Origin: Candidatus Cloacimonadota bacterium
Lineage (GTDB): Bacteria; Cloacimonadota; Cloacimonadia; Cloacimonadales; TCS61
Reading direction: 5' to 3'
Length of the DNA stretch: 38,345 bases
Assembly (NCBI GenBank): GCA_030621085.1
Contig: JAUXIJ010000030.1
Span: 1-38,345, forward strand
Positions 1-10,100 of this stretch are shown here, piece by piece; position 1 is the stretch's first letter, and every line of letters begins with the position of its first letter. The notes under the pieces are model-generated. The model searched no databases and was not told where the DNA came from. It saw only the letters and a program-made list of their open reading frames with translations. Made by a program: the position numbers and the translations under genes.

Positions 1-2
1 AC

Positions 3-119
3 GTAACCATCAGTGCAGAGCTCATCACTCCGATAGCTATGGAAAAAGGTTTGCGTTACGCTATCCGTGAAGGCGGCAGAACAATCGGTGCCGGCGTCGT
101 TAGCGACGTTGTTGAATAA
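3..119 (+). CDS. tuf: elongation factor Tu, C-terminal end (partial)
   Basis: This is the last 38 codons of EF-Tu, the GTPase that delivers aminoacyl-tRNA to the ribosome; the rest lies upstream of the window. The frame reads [20 protein letters not shown] and then [13 protein letters not shown] before TAA, the standard end of the third beta-barrel domain. It is followed after 9 bases by rpmG with no terminator between, so it leads the tuf-rpmG-tRNA-Trp-secE-nusG transcript. The str operon later in this window ends with fusA and no tuf, so this copy sits apart from fusA. The identity is secure, but only the tail is visible. Confidence 0.95.
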   Translation, partial: VTISAELITPIAMEKGLRYAIREGGRTIGAGVVSDVVE

Positions 120-128
120 GGTTTCAGA

Positions 129-278
129 ATGAGAGAAATAATAGTTTTAGCTTGTGAAGTATGTAAAAACAGGAATTATTCTACCACAAAAGATAGAAGA
201 AATCATCCTGAGCGAGTTGTTTATAAAAAATTCTGCCCGAAATGCAGGAAACATACAGAACATAAACAAACCAGGTAA
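129..278 (+). CDS. rpmG: 50S ribosomal protein L33
   Basis: A 49-residue protein of the large ribosomal subunit. It starts [12 protein letters not shown] and carries two CxxC pairs (Cys9/Cys12 and Cys36/Cys39), the zinc-binding form of L33. The [14 protein letters not shown] stretch is typical of the family, and the length matches the usual 48-55 residues. It lies 9 bases after tuf and just ahead of tRNA-Trp, the common tuf-rpmG-trnW-secE order. Because the four cysteines are kept, this is the zinc-dependent paralogue type. No second, cysteine-free L33 is visible here. Confidence 0.95.
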   Translation: MREIIVLACEVCKNRNYSTTKDRRNHPERVVYKKFCPKCRKHTEHKQTR

Positions 279-287
279 TAAATTTGC

Positions 288-363
288 AGGCTTGTAGCTC
301 AATTGGTAGAGCACCGGTCTCCAAAACCGGGGGTTGCGGGTTCAAGTCCTGCCGGGCCTGCCA
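288..363 (+). tRNA. trnW: tRNA-Trp (anticodon CCA)
   Basis: A 76-nt cloverleaf. The acceptor stem AGGCTTG pairs with CGGGCCT using two G-T wobbles. The D-arm is GCTC...GAGC, the anticodon stem is CCGGT/ACCGG with loop CTCCAAA (anticodon CCA), and the T-arm is GCGGG TTCAAGT CCTGC. The discriminator is G and CCA is encoded. The A1-T72 pair and G73 discriminator agree with bacterial tRNA-Trp. It is embedded in the transcript between rpmG and secE, so it must be processed out of the mRNA. Confidence 0.97.
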
Positions 364-386
364 TTATCTTAAAAAGTGAGCATAAA

Positions 387-578
387 ATGTTTAAAAAAAT
401 ATTTACGTTTTTTAAAAATGTGAAAACCGAATTGTCGTATGTAAGTTGGCCTACCAAGGCAGATTTAAAAGAAGGTACGACAGTAGTAATCATAATGTCA
501 ACAATTGTTGCGATTTTTTTATCGATAATTGATGCCGGTTTCGGTTTACTAATCAGGAAACTGTTATTCAAGGGTTAA
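387..578 (+). CDS. secE: protein translocase subunit SecE
   Basis: A 63-residue single-span membrane subunit of the SecYEG channel. It begins MFKKIFTFFKNVKTELSYVS, followed by WPTKADLKEGT, the conserved amphipathic helix and hinge of SecE. One hydrophobic helix follows at about residues 32-55. The length fits the short one-helix SecE of most bacteria. The frame stays open upstream into tRNA-Trp, but the start at this ATG gives the family-length protein. It lies 4 bases before nusG, the near-universal secE-nusG pair. Confidence 0.95.
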   Translation: MFKKIFTFFKNVKTELSYVSWPTKADLKEGTTVVIIMSTIVAIFLSIIDAGFGLLIRKLLFKG

Positions 579-582
579 TCTC

Positions 583-1104
583 ATGAAATGGTATGTAATT
601 CACACTTATGCTTCCCAGGAATTTAAAATAAAAGAAGCGATTACAAGAAGAATTCAGGGTAACGATCTTGAAGATAAGATCGGTCAGATACTCATTCCTA
701 CCCAGAAGACATTTCATATTCGTGACGGGAAGAAAGTTGAACGTGAGAAAAAACTGTTTAATAGTTATATTATCTTAGAAGCTGATCTAACTCCCGAAAT
801 CTATACATTTATTGTTGGTCTTCCGGGTGTTACCCATTTTCTGGGATCAGGTAAAAAACCTCAACCCCTTACAGAGAACGAAGTCAATAAACTGCTCGGT
901 ATTGCGGATCGTGATAAGGACGAAAAACAGGAATATACTTTTATTTCCGGGGATATGGTCAGGATCACATCCGGTCCGTTCAGTGACTTTGATGGTATTA
1001 TTGAAAAGATAAGTGATGACAAACAGAAAATGACCATTAAGGTTACAGTATTCGGAAGAGTTACACCGGTAGAAGTTAAAGCAGACCAAGTAGAAATTCT
1101 TTAA
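583..1104 (+). CDS. nusG: transcription termination/antitermination protein NusG
   Basis: 173 residues with the two-domain NusG layout. The NGN domain at about 1-110 starts [20 protein letters not shown] and binds the beta' clamp helices of RNA polymerase. The C-terminal KOW domain at about 120-173 contains [21 protein letters not shown] and contacts Rho or ribosomal protein S10. The length is standard with no inserted domain. It is transcribed directly after secE and 13 bases before rplK, the normal position. Confidence 0.97.
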   Translation: MKWYVIHTYASQEFKIKEAITRRIQGNDLEDKIGQILIPTQKTFHIRDGKKVEREKKLFNSYIILEADLTPEIYTFIVGLPGVTHFLGSGKKPQPLTENEVNKLLGIADRDKDEKQEYTFISGDMVRITSGPFSDFDGIIEKISDDKQKMTIKVTVFGRVTPVEVKADQVEIL

Positions 1105-1117
1105 TTCAGAGGAAGAA

Positions 1118-1549
1118 ATGGCAAAACCTAAAGATGTAGAACATGTAGTTAAATTACAACTTCCAGCCGGACAGGCAACCCCGGCTCCTCCTGTAGGACC
1201 CGCATTGGGGCAGGCAGGAATCAACATCGGTGAATTCTGTAAAGCTTTCAACGATAAGACAAAGGATTCCCCGGGAATGATCTTTCCTGTGGTAATCTAT
1301 GTTAAGAAAAATAAATCTTATACATTTGAAATTAAAACGCCCCCTGCCGCTGTTCTTATCAAAAAGGAAGCAGGTCTGGCAAAAGGTTCAGGTGAACCTA
1401 ACCGAGAAAAAGTGGGAACAATCACCAAGAAGCAAGTTAAAAAGATCGCCGAAATTAAGATGAAAGATCTCAACGCATACGATATGAAAGGTGCTATGCG
1501 TATGATAGAAGGTACTGCAAGAAATATGGGAGTTCTGGTAGAAGATTAA
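1118..1549 (+). CDS. rplK: 50S ribosomal protein L11
   Basis: 143 residues. It forms the GTPase-associated centre with 23S rRNA and supports factor-dependent GTP hydrolysis. The N-terminal domain shows [20 protein letters not shown] followed by [14 protein letters not shown], and the C-terminal rRNA-binding domain ends in [13 protein letters not shown]. It has the usual length. A strong GAGGAA lies just upstream of the ATG. It follows nusG and precedes rplA, the classic L11-L1 pair. Confidence 0.97.
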   Translation: MAKPKDVEHVVKLQLPAGQATPAPPVGPALGQAGINIGEFCKAFNDKTKDSPGMIFPVVIYVKKNKSYTFEIKTPPAAVLIKKEAGLAKGSGEPNREKVGTITKKQVKKIAEIKMKDLNAYDMKGAMRMIEGTARNMGVLVED

Positions 1550-1600
1550 ACTTCCACCTAAACCATATTGAAAGCAGGAGATTATCAATAAGGAGTGTAA

Positions 1601-2302
1601 ATGACAAGTAAAAGGTACCAAGAAGCTCATGAGATGATCGACAAACAGAAGAAATATGGACTCGATGAAGGTATTAAGTTACTTAAGAATTTTCCGAAGA
1701 CGAAATTTGATGAAACAGTCGAAATTCATATGAATTTAGGTGTCGACCCTCGTAAAGCTGATCAACAAATTAGGAACTCTGTTGTTTTACCGCATGGCAG
1801 CGGGAAGAAGTTAAAAGTTCTTGTATTTGCCGAAGGCGAAAAAGAAAATGAAGCAAAAGAAGCAGGTGCTGACTATGTGGGAGTAGATGAATTCATCGAA
1901 AAGATCCAGTCTGGCTGGATAGATTTTGATGTAGTTATCTCCACACCAAATTTAATGGGTAAAGTCGGACGCCTGGGTCGTGTCCTTGGACCGCGTGGTC
2001 TGATGCCAAACCCAAAAGATGGTACAGTTACCATGGACATTAAAAAAGCAGTTGAAGATTCCAAAGGCGGGAAAGTAACTTACAGAATTGATAAATTTTC
2101 CAACCTTCACATTATGGCTGGTAAATTAAGCTTCGAAGCTAAAAAGCTCAAAGAAAACATCCTGACTGTTATCTCTGCCATACTACGTGAGCGACCTGCT
2201 GCTTTAAAAGGTATTTTCATCAAGAGTATCTCAATAACATCAACTATGGGACCTGGTATAAAACTGGATGTTGGTGCTGTGTCCCTGGAAGCAAAGAAGT
2301 AG
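1601..2302 (+). CDS. rplA: 50S ribosomal protein L1
   Basis: 233 residues; it forms the mobile L1 stalk at the E site. The sequence contains the hallmark GRLGRVLGPRGLMPNPKDGT in the middle and a typical N-terminus with DETVEIHMNLGVDPRKADQQ. The length is normal. L1 represses its own L11-L1 message in many bacteria. The 51-base rplK-rplA spacer has no obvious L1-binding mimic that I can identify. The gap to rplJ is only 9 bases, so the two 'L11' and 'L10' operons are physically continuous here. Confidence 0.97.
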   Translation: MTSKRYQEAHEMIDKQKKYGLDEGIKLLKNFPKTKFDETVEIHMNLGVDPRKADQQIRNSVVLPHGSGKKLKVLVFAEGEKENEAKEAGADYVGVDEFIEKIQSGWIDFDVVISTPNLMGKVGRLGRVLGPRGLMPNPKDGTVTMDIKKAVEDSKGGKVTYRIDKFSNLHIMAGKLSFEAKKLKENILTVISAILRERPAALKGIFIKSISITSTMGPGIKLDVGAVSLEAKK

Positions 2303-2311
2303 GAGCAAATT

Positions 2312-2848
2312 ATGGTACAAGCTTATAAAATCGATGAAGTAAAGAAGGTGAAAGAAAGACTTCAAAATGCCAAATCAATTGTGCTTATCGACTATAAAGG
2401 CATTAATATTGAGGAAGTTGATGAACTTCGTAACAGAATGCGTAACGCTGAGGTTGATTACTTCATTTCTAAAAACACTTTCATTAAACTTGCTCTGAAT
2501 GATTTGGGAATTTCCGAACTGGATTCTCAACTGGTGGGTTCTACCGCGATAGCTACCACAACTGTTGATGAAGTAGCCCCTGCTCGTGAACTGGCAAAAT
2601 TTAAAAAAGAAATAATGGAGGACAAGGATTTTCCGAATTTCAAACTTGGTCTGGTTGATGGTAAAGTCATGGAAGCATCTGAACTGGAACAGCTTGCTAA
2701 ACTACCAAGCAAAGAAGTTCTTATTTCTATGATTCTTCAAGGTTTCAATGCTCCTGTCACAGGATTTGTGGGAGTACTTAATGGCATCATGAGAAAATTT
2801 GTTTATGCCGTCTATGCAATTGCAAAAATGCAAGAAGAAAAAAAATAA
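2312..2848 (+). CDS. rplJ: 50S ribosomal protein L10
   Basis: 178 residues. L10 anchors the L7/L12 dimers at the base of the ribosomal stalk. The N-terminal rRNA-binding domain begins MVQAYKIDEVKKVKERLQNA and includes the YKGINIEEVDELRN and YFISKNTFIKLAL segments. The last 30 residues form the helix that binds L7/L12. There are only 9 bases between rplA and this start. The long structured rplJ leader used for L10 autoregulation in enterobacteria therefore cannot exist in that form. Confidence 0.96.
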   Translation: MVQAYKIDEVKKVKERLQNAKSIVLIDYKGINIEEVDELRNRMRNAEVDYFISKNTFIKLALNDLGISELDSQLVGSTAIATTTVDEVAPARELAKFKKEIMEDKDFPNFKLGLVDGKVMEASELEQLAKLPSKEVLISMILQGFNAPVTGFVGVLNGIMRKFVYAVYAIAKMQEEKK

Positions 2849-2870
2849 AAAAATATAATTGGAGGAAATA

Positions 2871-3248
2871 ATGGCTGATAAGAAGCAACAAGTTATTGAT
2901 ATTATTAAAGAAATGAGCGTAATAGAGCTTTCTGAACTTGTAAAGGAATTGGAAGAACTTTTTGGCGTTACAGCCGCAGCACCCGTTGCTGTCGCTGCTC
3001 CCGGTGCTGCAGCAAGTGCTGAAGCTGCTGAAGAAAAAACTGAATTTGACGTGATCCTGGCAAGCTCAGGTGCGAAGAAGATTCAGGTTATCAAAGTTGT
3101 TCGTGCTATTACCAAATTAGGATTGAAAGAAGCTAAAGATTTAGTTGATGGCGCACCAAATCCAATCGTGCAAGGTGTTCCCAAAGAAGAAGCCGAATCT
3201 GTTAAAGCTCAAATCGAAGAAGTTGGTGGAGCAGTAGAAATCAAATAA
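2871..3248 (+). CDS. rplL: 50S ribosomal protein L7/L12
   Basis: 125 residues; the multimeric stalk protein that recruits translation GTPases. It has an N-terminal dimerisation helix (about 1-33), an alanine-rich hinge ([20 protein letters not shown]) and the C-terminal domain [20 protein letters not shown]...[16 protein letters not shown]. The start is the ATG that follows GGAGGAAATA by ideal spacing. An upstream in-frame TTG at 2859 overlaps that ribosome-binding site and is not the start. A stable hairpin follows before rpoB. Confidence 0.96.
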   Translation: MADKKQQVIDIIKEMSVIELSELVKELEELFGVTAAAPVAVAAPGAAASAEAAEEKTEFDVILASSGAKKIQVIKVVRAITKLGLKEAKDLVDGAPNPIVQGVPKEEAESVKAQIEEVGGAVEIK

Positions 3249-3260
3249 TCGAAACCAGTT

Positions 3261-3293
3261 TAACGGAAGTGAGAAAAATACTCACTTCCGTTA
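3261..3293 (+). terminator. rplL-rpoB intergenic hairpin (attenuator or processing site)
   Basis: A perfect 13-bp inverted repeat (TAACGGAAGTGAG and CTCACTTCCGTTA) with a 7-base A-rich loop stands in the 112-base rplL-rpoB spacer. The following CCTTTATTTAAT is only a weak U-tract, so full termination is unlikely. Partial termination or RNase III cleavage would explain how ribosomal proteins come to exceed polymerase subunits, as known at the same junction in Escherichia coli. The structure is seen directly; the role is inferred. Confidence 0.7.
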
Positions 3294-3360
3294 CCTTTAT
3301 TTAATGCCGGTAAATTTATCGATTTTTTCTTGGGATTTTAAAAAAAAAGGAGCATAGCTT

Positions 3361-6300
3361 TTGGAAATTAAAAGTTATTCCCGTATTAGTAAGAAAGCAG
3401 AACAAGCTGGTATTCCATTCATTCAGGTTCCCAATTTGCTCTCAATGCAAATTGATTCTTTCGAAGCATTTCTGCAGAAAGAAGTGCATCCCCAAAAAAG
3501 AATGAACAAGGGTTTACAAGCTGTTCTTACTTCGATCTTTCCTCTAGAAGATCAAAAAGGAATTTATTATCTTGAATACATCGATTACGTTGTTCTGAAA
3601 GAAAAATATTCTACAGAAGAGTGTATTGAACGAAATCTCTCATACCAGGCTCCCGTTAAAGCTCGTATGAGACTGATCATCAATGATGAGGAAATTCTGA
3701 AAGAAACAGGTGAAAAAAGAGTCAAAAGCACTATTGAACAGGATGTATTCCTGGGTGAAATACCCCTTGTAACCAATCAGGGAACTTTCATTATTAATGG
3801 TGCCGAAAGGGTTATTATAAGCCAGTTACACCGCTCTCCGGGTATCTTTTTCAGCGAAACCAAACATACCAGTGGAAAGATATTGTATTCTGCAAAGTTG
3901 ATACCTTACAATGGTTCCTGGCTGGAATTTAATATGGACAGCTATGACGCTATGTTCGTTCTCATAGACAAAAGAAGAAAACTTCCTGCTACCGTACTTC
4001 TCAGAGCAATTGGACTTTCTACAAATGATGACTTGCGAAACTATTTTTATCAAAAAGAAGATATCAAGGTTAAGGATTCAAAAGACAGGTTCTTATTCAG
4101 CGATGTCTTTAATACTGAAACAGGTGAAGTATTATTTGAAGCTGCAACTGAAATTGGTGAGGATGAGATTGAGGTAATGATCGAAGGTGGAATTAAAACT
4201 ATCACGGTCATTAGCCGAGAATCTGAAATTACTAAAAAAATACTTGAGCAAACCATTGCTAAAGATCAAACCACTAACCAGGAAGAAGCCCTTAAGAAGA
4301 TTTATACGTTAATTCGTCCGGGTGAAGAACCTTCCTACGAGATCGCACTCGATCTTTTTAACAGGATGTTCTTCAATGAAAGACGCTACAATCTTGGTGA
4401 AGTTGGTCGTTATAAACTCAATTCCCGTTTAGGATTAGATATAGATCCAGGCACTCATATTCTTACCAAAGAAGATTTTATTGCTATTATTGAAAAAATT
4501 ATCGCTGTCTATAAAGATGAAGATGTGATAGATGATATCGACCATTTAGCAAACAGAAGAGTCCGTACGGTTGGAGAGTTATTAAATGAACAATACCAGA
4601 TCGGTCTTTCCAGAGTGGCAAGAACAGCAATAGAAAGAATGTCTATTGCTAATGCAGATGAAGTAACAATTCACGACTTGATAAACAGCAATGCACTTAT
4701 CGCAGTAGTTCAGGCCTTTTTCCTTACCGGGCAGCTTTCACAATTCATGGAACAGATTAATCCACTTACGGCAATTACTCATAAAAGAAGATTATCTGCA
4801 CTGGGACCCGGTGGACTAACAAGAGAACGTGCCGGTTTTGAAGTGCGTGATGTTCACTATTCCCATTACGGGCGTATCTGCCCAATTGAAACACCGGAAG
4901 GACCTAATATAGGTCTGATATCTTCTCCGGCTATGTTTGCCCGGGTAAGTGAATTAGGATTCCTGGAAACTCCCTATATTAAAATTGATAATGGTAAGAT
5001 CACATCTAATGTTGAATATCTCAATGCATATCAAGAAGAAAAATTCATAATCGCACAGGCTAATGTAAATTATAATGAAAATCTCCAAATAACAGATAAA
5101 TTAGTTTTTGCTCGTTATAAAGGTGAATTCTTGCAGGTTAATCCCGAGGAAGTTCAGTTTATGGATGTGTCTCCACAACAGGTTGTGTCTGCTTCGGCTT
5201 CACTTATTCCGTTTCTTGAACATGATGATGCTAACCGTGCCCTTATGGGTTCGAATATGCAACGTCAGGCTGTACCTTTGATCAGTCCGGAAGTTCCAAT
5301 CGTGGGAACAGGAATGGAAAGCATCATTGCCAAGGATAGCGGAGCGGTTGCCACTGCACCCTATGATGGAGTTGTTACAAAAGTTACCAGCTCTTACATT
5401 GATATTAAACGGGAAAACCCCGATGACAGCATTCTTGACCTGGGTACCCAAAACAGGATCTACCTGAAAAAATTCGCCCGTTCCAACCAGGACACTTCCA
5501 TGAACCAGAGACCTTCAGTAAAAAAAGGCAAAAAGGTCAAGAAAGGTAATATCATTTCAGATGGTCCTGCAATTATTGATGACAGGCTTGCTTTGGGTCG
5601 TAACATGCTTGTGGCATTTATGCCCTGGTATGGTTATAACTACGAAGATGCAATTATCTTAAGCGAAAAAGTAGCTCGTGAAGATACCCTTACTTCGATC
5701 TACATTGAAGAGCATGAAGTACTGGTGAGAAACATGAAAAACGGAAAAGAAGAACTGGCTTACGATATTCCTAATGTTCCCATCAAATCTTTGCGCAATC
5801 TCGATAAAACCGGTATCATCCGTGTGGGCTCTATGGTTAAAGCTGGTGATATTATCGTTGGAAAAATAACTCCTAAAAACGTCGATATCGATCCTTCTCC
5901 TGAAGAGAACCTGATGAGAGCACTTTTTGGTGATCGTGCTGGCGACTTTACAAACAGTTCTCTTAAAGCAAAACCCGGCATGGAAGGTGTTGTAATAGAT
6001 GTTAAAGTTTTTTCTCGTCTGGAAGATATCAATGAATTTGAAGAACAGGAACGTAAACAGGAAACTTTGAATCGCATTAAACAAGAACGCAACGAACGAA
6101 AAAAACGCATTGAAGGTTTTCTGAAAAATAAATTGGAAGAAGCACTTCTTGGTCAAACTGCCAAGAATATCGTTGATGAAAAAACCAATATGTTCTTTGT
6201 TCCATCCAGTAAAAAGATCACTGCAAATGATATAAAAAAGATCAACTTCAAGCGAATCAACCTCGATTACGACCTAATAGAAAACTTTGAGAAAAACCAG

Positions 6301-7152
6301 GAGATCTACGCCGAGATCATACTGAAAGTGAAAACCGCTTACGAAGAAAGCAATAATATTTACAAAAAAATGCAGGAACGCCTGAAGCACGGAGATGAAC
6401 TTCCATATGGTGTTCGTAAAATGGTAAAAGTCTATATAGCCAAGAAGCGTAAGATAGCCGTTGGTGACAAAATGGCAGGTCGTCATGGCAACAAAGGTGT
6501 AATTTCCAGGATCAGCCCCATCGAAGATATGCCATTTATGGAAGATGGCACTTCAGTTGATATTATCCTAAATCCGTTGGGTGTACCTTCCCGTATGAAT
6601 ATTGGACAGATCATGGAAACTCATCTCGGTATAGCAGTTAAAGCGTTGGGATTACACGTTGAAACCCCGGTTTTTGACGGAGCTACACTGGAAGATATTG
6701 CCAAAGAAACGAAAAAGGCGAAATTGCCCTTAGACGGTAAATATGTTCTTTATGACGGTAAGACCGGTGAATCCTTTAAAGAAAGAGTAACAGTAGGCAT
6801 AATGTATATGCTCAAATTGAATCATCTGGTAGCTGACAAAATGCATTCCCGTTCTACAGGTCCTTACTCACTCATTACCCAACAACCACTGGGTGGAAAA
6901 GCCCAGCACGGTGGCCAGAGATTGGGAGAGATGGAAGTTTGGGCTTTAGAAGCTTACGGTGCTTCCCGCCTACTGGAAGAAATGTTGACCATAAAAAGTG
7001 ATGATGTTGAAGGTAGAACAAATGCCTTCAAAGCTATTACAAGTGGACAAAACCCTCCCAAACCAGGTATTCCGGAATCATTTAATGTCCTGGTAAGTGA
7101 GCTGAAATCGCTTTGCTTTAATGTTGAATTCCTTGCCAACAAGGAATCATAA
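3361..7152 (+). CDS. rpoB: DNA-directed RNA polymerase subunit beta
   Basis: 1263 residues; with beta' it forms the catalytic core of RNA polymerase. The start codon is TTG, placed 8 bases after AAGGAG. No ATG fits the conserved N-terminus. The rifampicin-site region is clear (KRRLSALGPGGLTRERAGF, then EVRDVHYSHYGRICPIETPEGPN), as are GDKMAGRHGNKGVIS and the C-terminal LGEMEVWALEAYGA that meets beta'. Within the rifampicin cluster the sequence QFMEQINPLT differs from E. coli QFMDQNNPLS at positions equivalent to 516, 518 and 522. rpoC follows after 12 bases. Confidence 0.98.
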   Translation: MEIKSYSRISKKAEQAGIPFIQVPNLLSMQIDSFEAFLQKEVHPQKRMNKGLQAVLTSIFPLEDQKGIYYLEYIDYVVLKEKYSTEECIERNLSYQAPVKARMRLIINDEEILKETGEKRVKSTIEQDVFLGEIPLVTNQGTFIINGAERVIISQLHRSPGIFFSETKHTSGKILYSAKLIPYNGSWLEFNMDSYDAMFVLIDKRRKLPATVLLRAIGLSTNDDLRNYFYQKEDIKVKDSKDRFLFSDVFNTETGEVLFEAATEIGEDEIEVMIEGGIKTITVISRESEITKKILEQTIAKDQTTNQEEALKKIYTLIRPGEEPSYEIALDLFNRMFFNERRYNLGEVGRYKLNSRLGLDIDPGTHILTKEDFIAIIEKIIAVYKDEDVIDDIDHLANRRVRTVGELLNEQYQIGLSRVARTAIERMSIANADEVTIHDLINSNALIAVVQAFFLTGQLSQFMEQINPLTAITHKRRLSALGPGGLTRERAGFEVRDVHYSHYGRICPIETPEGPNIGLISSPAMFARVSELGFLETPYIKIDNGKITSNVEYLNAYQEEKFIIAQANVNYNENLQITDKLVFARYKGEFLQVNPEEVQFMDVSPQQVVSASASLIPFLEHDDANRALMGSNMQRQAVPLISPEVPIVGTGMESIIAKDSGAVATAPYDGVVTKVTSSYIDIKRENPDDSILDLGTQNRIYLKKFARSNQDTSMNQRPSVKKGKKVKKGNIISDGPAIIDDRLALGRNMLVAFMPWYGYNYEDAIILSEKVAREDTLTSIYIEEHEVLVRNMKNGKEELAYDIPNVPIKSLRNLDKTGIIRVGSMVKAGDIIVGKITPKNVDIDPSPEENLMRALFGDRAGDFTNSSLKAKPGMEGVVIDVKVFSRLEDINEFEEQERKQETLNRIKQERNERKKRIEGFLKNKLEEALLGQTAKNIVDEKTNMFFVPSSKKITANDIKKINFKRINLDYDLIENFEKNQEIYAEIILKVKTAYEESNNIYKKMQERLKHGDELPYGVRKMVKVYIAKKRKIAVGDKMAGRHGNKGVISRISPIEDMPFMEDGTSVDIILNPLGVPSRMNIGQIMETHLGIAVKALGLHVETPVFDGATLEDIAKETKKAKLPLDGKYVLYDGKTGESFKERVTVGIMYMLKLNHLVADKMHSRSTGPYSLITQQPLGGKAQHGGQRLGEMEVWALEAYGASRLLEEMLTIKSDDVEGRTNAFKAITSGQNPPKPGIPESFNVLVSELKSLCFNVEFLANKES

Positions 7153-7164
7153 TGGAGGTCGCAA

Positions 7165-10100
7165 GTGATTAGAGAGATCAAACGAGATAAAAGAATAGAA
7201 AATTACGATAAAGTAAAAATAATGATCGCTTCTCCCGATTCCATTCGTGAGTGGAGTTACGGAGAAGTAACAAAATCTGATACCTTGAATTACCGAACAC
7301 ATAAACCCGAAAAAGGCGGTCTTTTTTGCGAAAGGATCTTCGGTCCGGAAAAGGATTATGAATGCAGTTGTGGTAAATACAAGAAAAAGCGTTTCCAAAA
7401 TACAGTATGTGACCGTTGTGGTGTAGAGATCACTACATCCAGGGTCCGTCGTTCCCGTATGGGTCACATTGAGCTATCCGTACCTATTGCTCATATCTGG
7501 TTCGTAAAAAGCATGCCCAGTGTTATTGGCACTCTACTTGATATGCCCGTAACAAAACTGGAAAGAGTGCTTTATTATGAATCTTATATAGTATTACATC
7601 CTGGTGACAGCGATTATGAAAAGTCAGACCTGATAGACGTGGACGAATATTATGAGATCCGTGACAGGGTTGGTGAAGATTTTCTGGCTCTGATGGGAGC
7701 GGAAGCTATCAAATTTCTTCTGGAAGAGATCAATCTGGAAGATGAAGCCATGAATCTTCGTACTATCATCAAAATGGAAACTTCAGTTCAGAAAAAACAA
7801 AAGGCAATAAAACGCCTGAAGATCGTTGATGCCTTCCGTAAATCCGGTAATAACCCGGCATGGATGATCTTAGAAGTTCTACCGGTTCTACCACCTACTC
7901 TTCGTCCCCTTGTTCAACTTGATGGCGGCAGATTTGCTACTGCCGACTTCAATGAACTCTATCGTAGAGTTATTACCAGGAATAACCGTTTGAGAGGTTT
8001 GCTTGACATTAATGCGCCGGAAGTGATTCTTAGAAATGAGAAACGAATGCTTCAGGAAGCAATCGATGCTCTTATCGACAACTCCAGGAAATCACGTCCG
8101 GTAAAAGGTAGAGGTAATAGACCCCTCAAATCTCTTGCTGATCAGCTCAAAGGTAAAAGCGGTCGCTTCCGTCAAAACCTACTCGGTAAACGTGTAGATT
8201 ATTCCGGTCGATCTGTTATTACTGTAGGGCCAAACCTGAAACTGAATCAATGTGGTTTGCCAAAAGAAATGGCAATCGAACTTTTTAAGCCGTTCATTAT
8301 TGAACGACTGGAAAAGCTAGGTGAAGCCGAAAAAGCAAAAACTGCTAAGAAATTGATAGAAAAACAACGTCCGGAAATTTGGAAAATTTTAGAAGATGTA
8401 ATAAAAGATTATCCGGTTCTTCTGAACCGGGCTCCCACTCTACATAAACACGGCATCCAGGCATTCATGCCGGTTCTCACCGAAGGAAAAGCTATTGAAT
8501 TACACCCACTGGTTTGCATTCCCTATAATGCAGACTTCGATGGTGATACTATGTCTGTTCACATACCCTTATCCCATGAGGCCCAAATGGAAGCTCGCAT
8601 TTTGATGCTTTCTACCAGGAATCTGTTACTACCTGCCAGTGGAAAGCTGGCTATGGCTACAAATCAGGATATCGTGCTGGGTAATTATTACCTCACAGTT
8701 CAGAAAGAAAAAGTGCCTGAAGATGAGAAAACCCTCAAGCACTTTAGTTCTCCTGTAGAACTGCTTCTGGCTTACGAACAGGAAGAACTGTTGCAAACTC
8801 AAAAAGGTGATAAGAAGAAGAAAGACAAGATGACTATTCATACCTGGATCAGGGTGCTGATAGATGGCAAATTAATTACTACTACCATCGGACGTGTAAT
8901 ATTCAATCAGATCATTCCAAAAGAAATACCCTTCAAAAACTATACTTTCACAAAAGGCAAATTGAACGACCTGTCAATGGAATGCTATGAAACTGTAGGT
9001 CAAGCTAGAACAGCTATTTTACTGGATAATATTAAAGAACTGGGATTCAGATATGCAACCAAAGCAGGAATAACCTTCAGTGCTAATGATGTGATTTCTC
9101 CAAAAGATAAAGAAAAGTATATTAAAAGTACGGAAAAGGAAATTAAAAAGATCATCGACAGCTATATGAATGGAGAAATCACCGAAACCGAAAGATACAA
9201 CCGTGTTATTGATAAATGGAAAATGACCACTGAAAACGTTACCGACCTTCTGATGAAAGAGCTGGAAGAAGATAAGGATGGATTTAACTCAATAAATATG
9301 ATGTATATTTCCGGTGCTCGTGGTGGGAAAGACCAGATCAAGCAATTGGGAGCCATGAGAGGTTTGATGGATAAACCATCCCGAAGCCTTTCAGAAGGTA
9401 TTGCCGAAGTCATCGAAACTCCTATTAAATCTAACTTCAAAGAAGGTCTTACGGTACTCGAGTACTTTATATCTACACACGGTGCCAGAAAAGGTCTGGC
9501 AGACACAGCATTAAAAACTGCTGACGCCGGTTACCTCACCAGAAGGCTGGTCGATGTAGCTCAAAATGCAGTAATCACTGAAGAAGACTGTGGTACTATC
9601 GAAGGCATCGAAGTTTCTGCCCTTAAAGAAGGATTGGAAATTGTGGAATCCCTTTCTGAAAGGATAAAGGGTCGTATTACTGCTGAAGATATTATCGATC
9701 CGATAACAGACAAAATTATTGTTGAAGCTAATTCTGAGATAACAAACGAAATGGCTCGTACTATTCAAGACCATGGTATTAACTCTGTAAAGATCAGAAC
9801 CGTTCTAACCTGTGATACCGAAAATGGTATCTGTGCAAAATGTTATGGCAGAAATCTGGGAACAAACAAGCCAGTTACAGCCGGTGAACCTGTGGGAGTA
9901 CTGGCAGCGCAAAGTATTGGCGAGCCGGGAACTCAACTTACACTTAGAACTTTCCATATTGGTGGAACTGCCAGTACAGATGTAGACCTTGCCGAAGTTA
10001 TAGCTAATACTGATGGTATCATCAAGTTTGAAAAAATGAACACGGTGACCAATCGCTCTAATGAACTCGTTTCGATCAGTCACCTGGGTAGTATAACAAT

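Noticed and set aside
303..386. N-terminal extension of SecE starting inside tRNA-Trp
   Set aside because: It would translate the tRNA; the ATG at 387 gives the usual SecE length and N-terminus.
2859..2870. TTG start for L7/L12 upstream of 2871
   Set aside because: It overlaps the GGAGGAAATA ribosome-binding site, and the ATG at 2871 matches the family.
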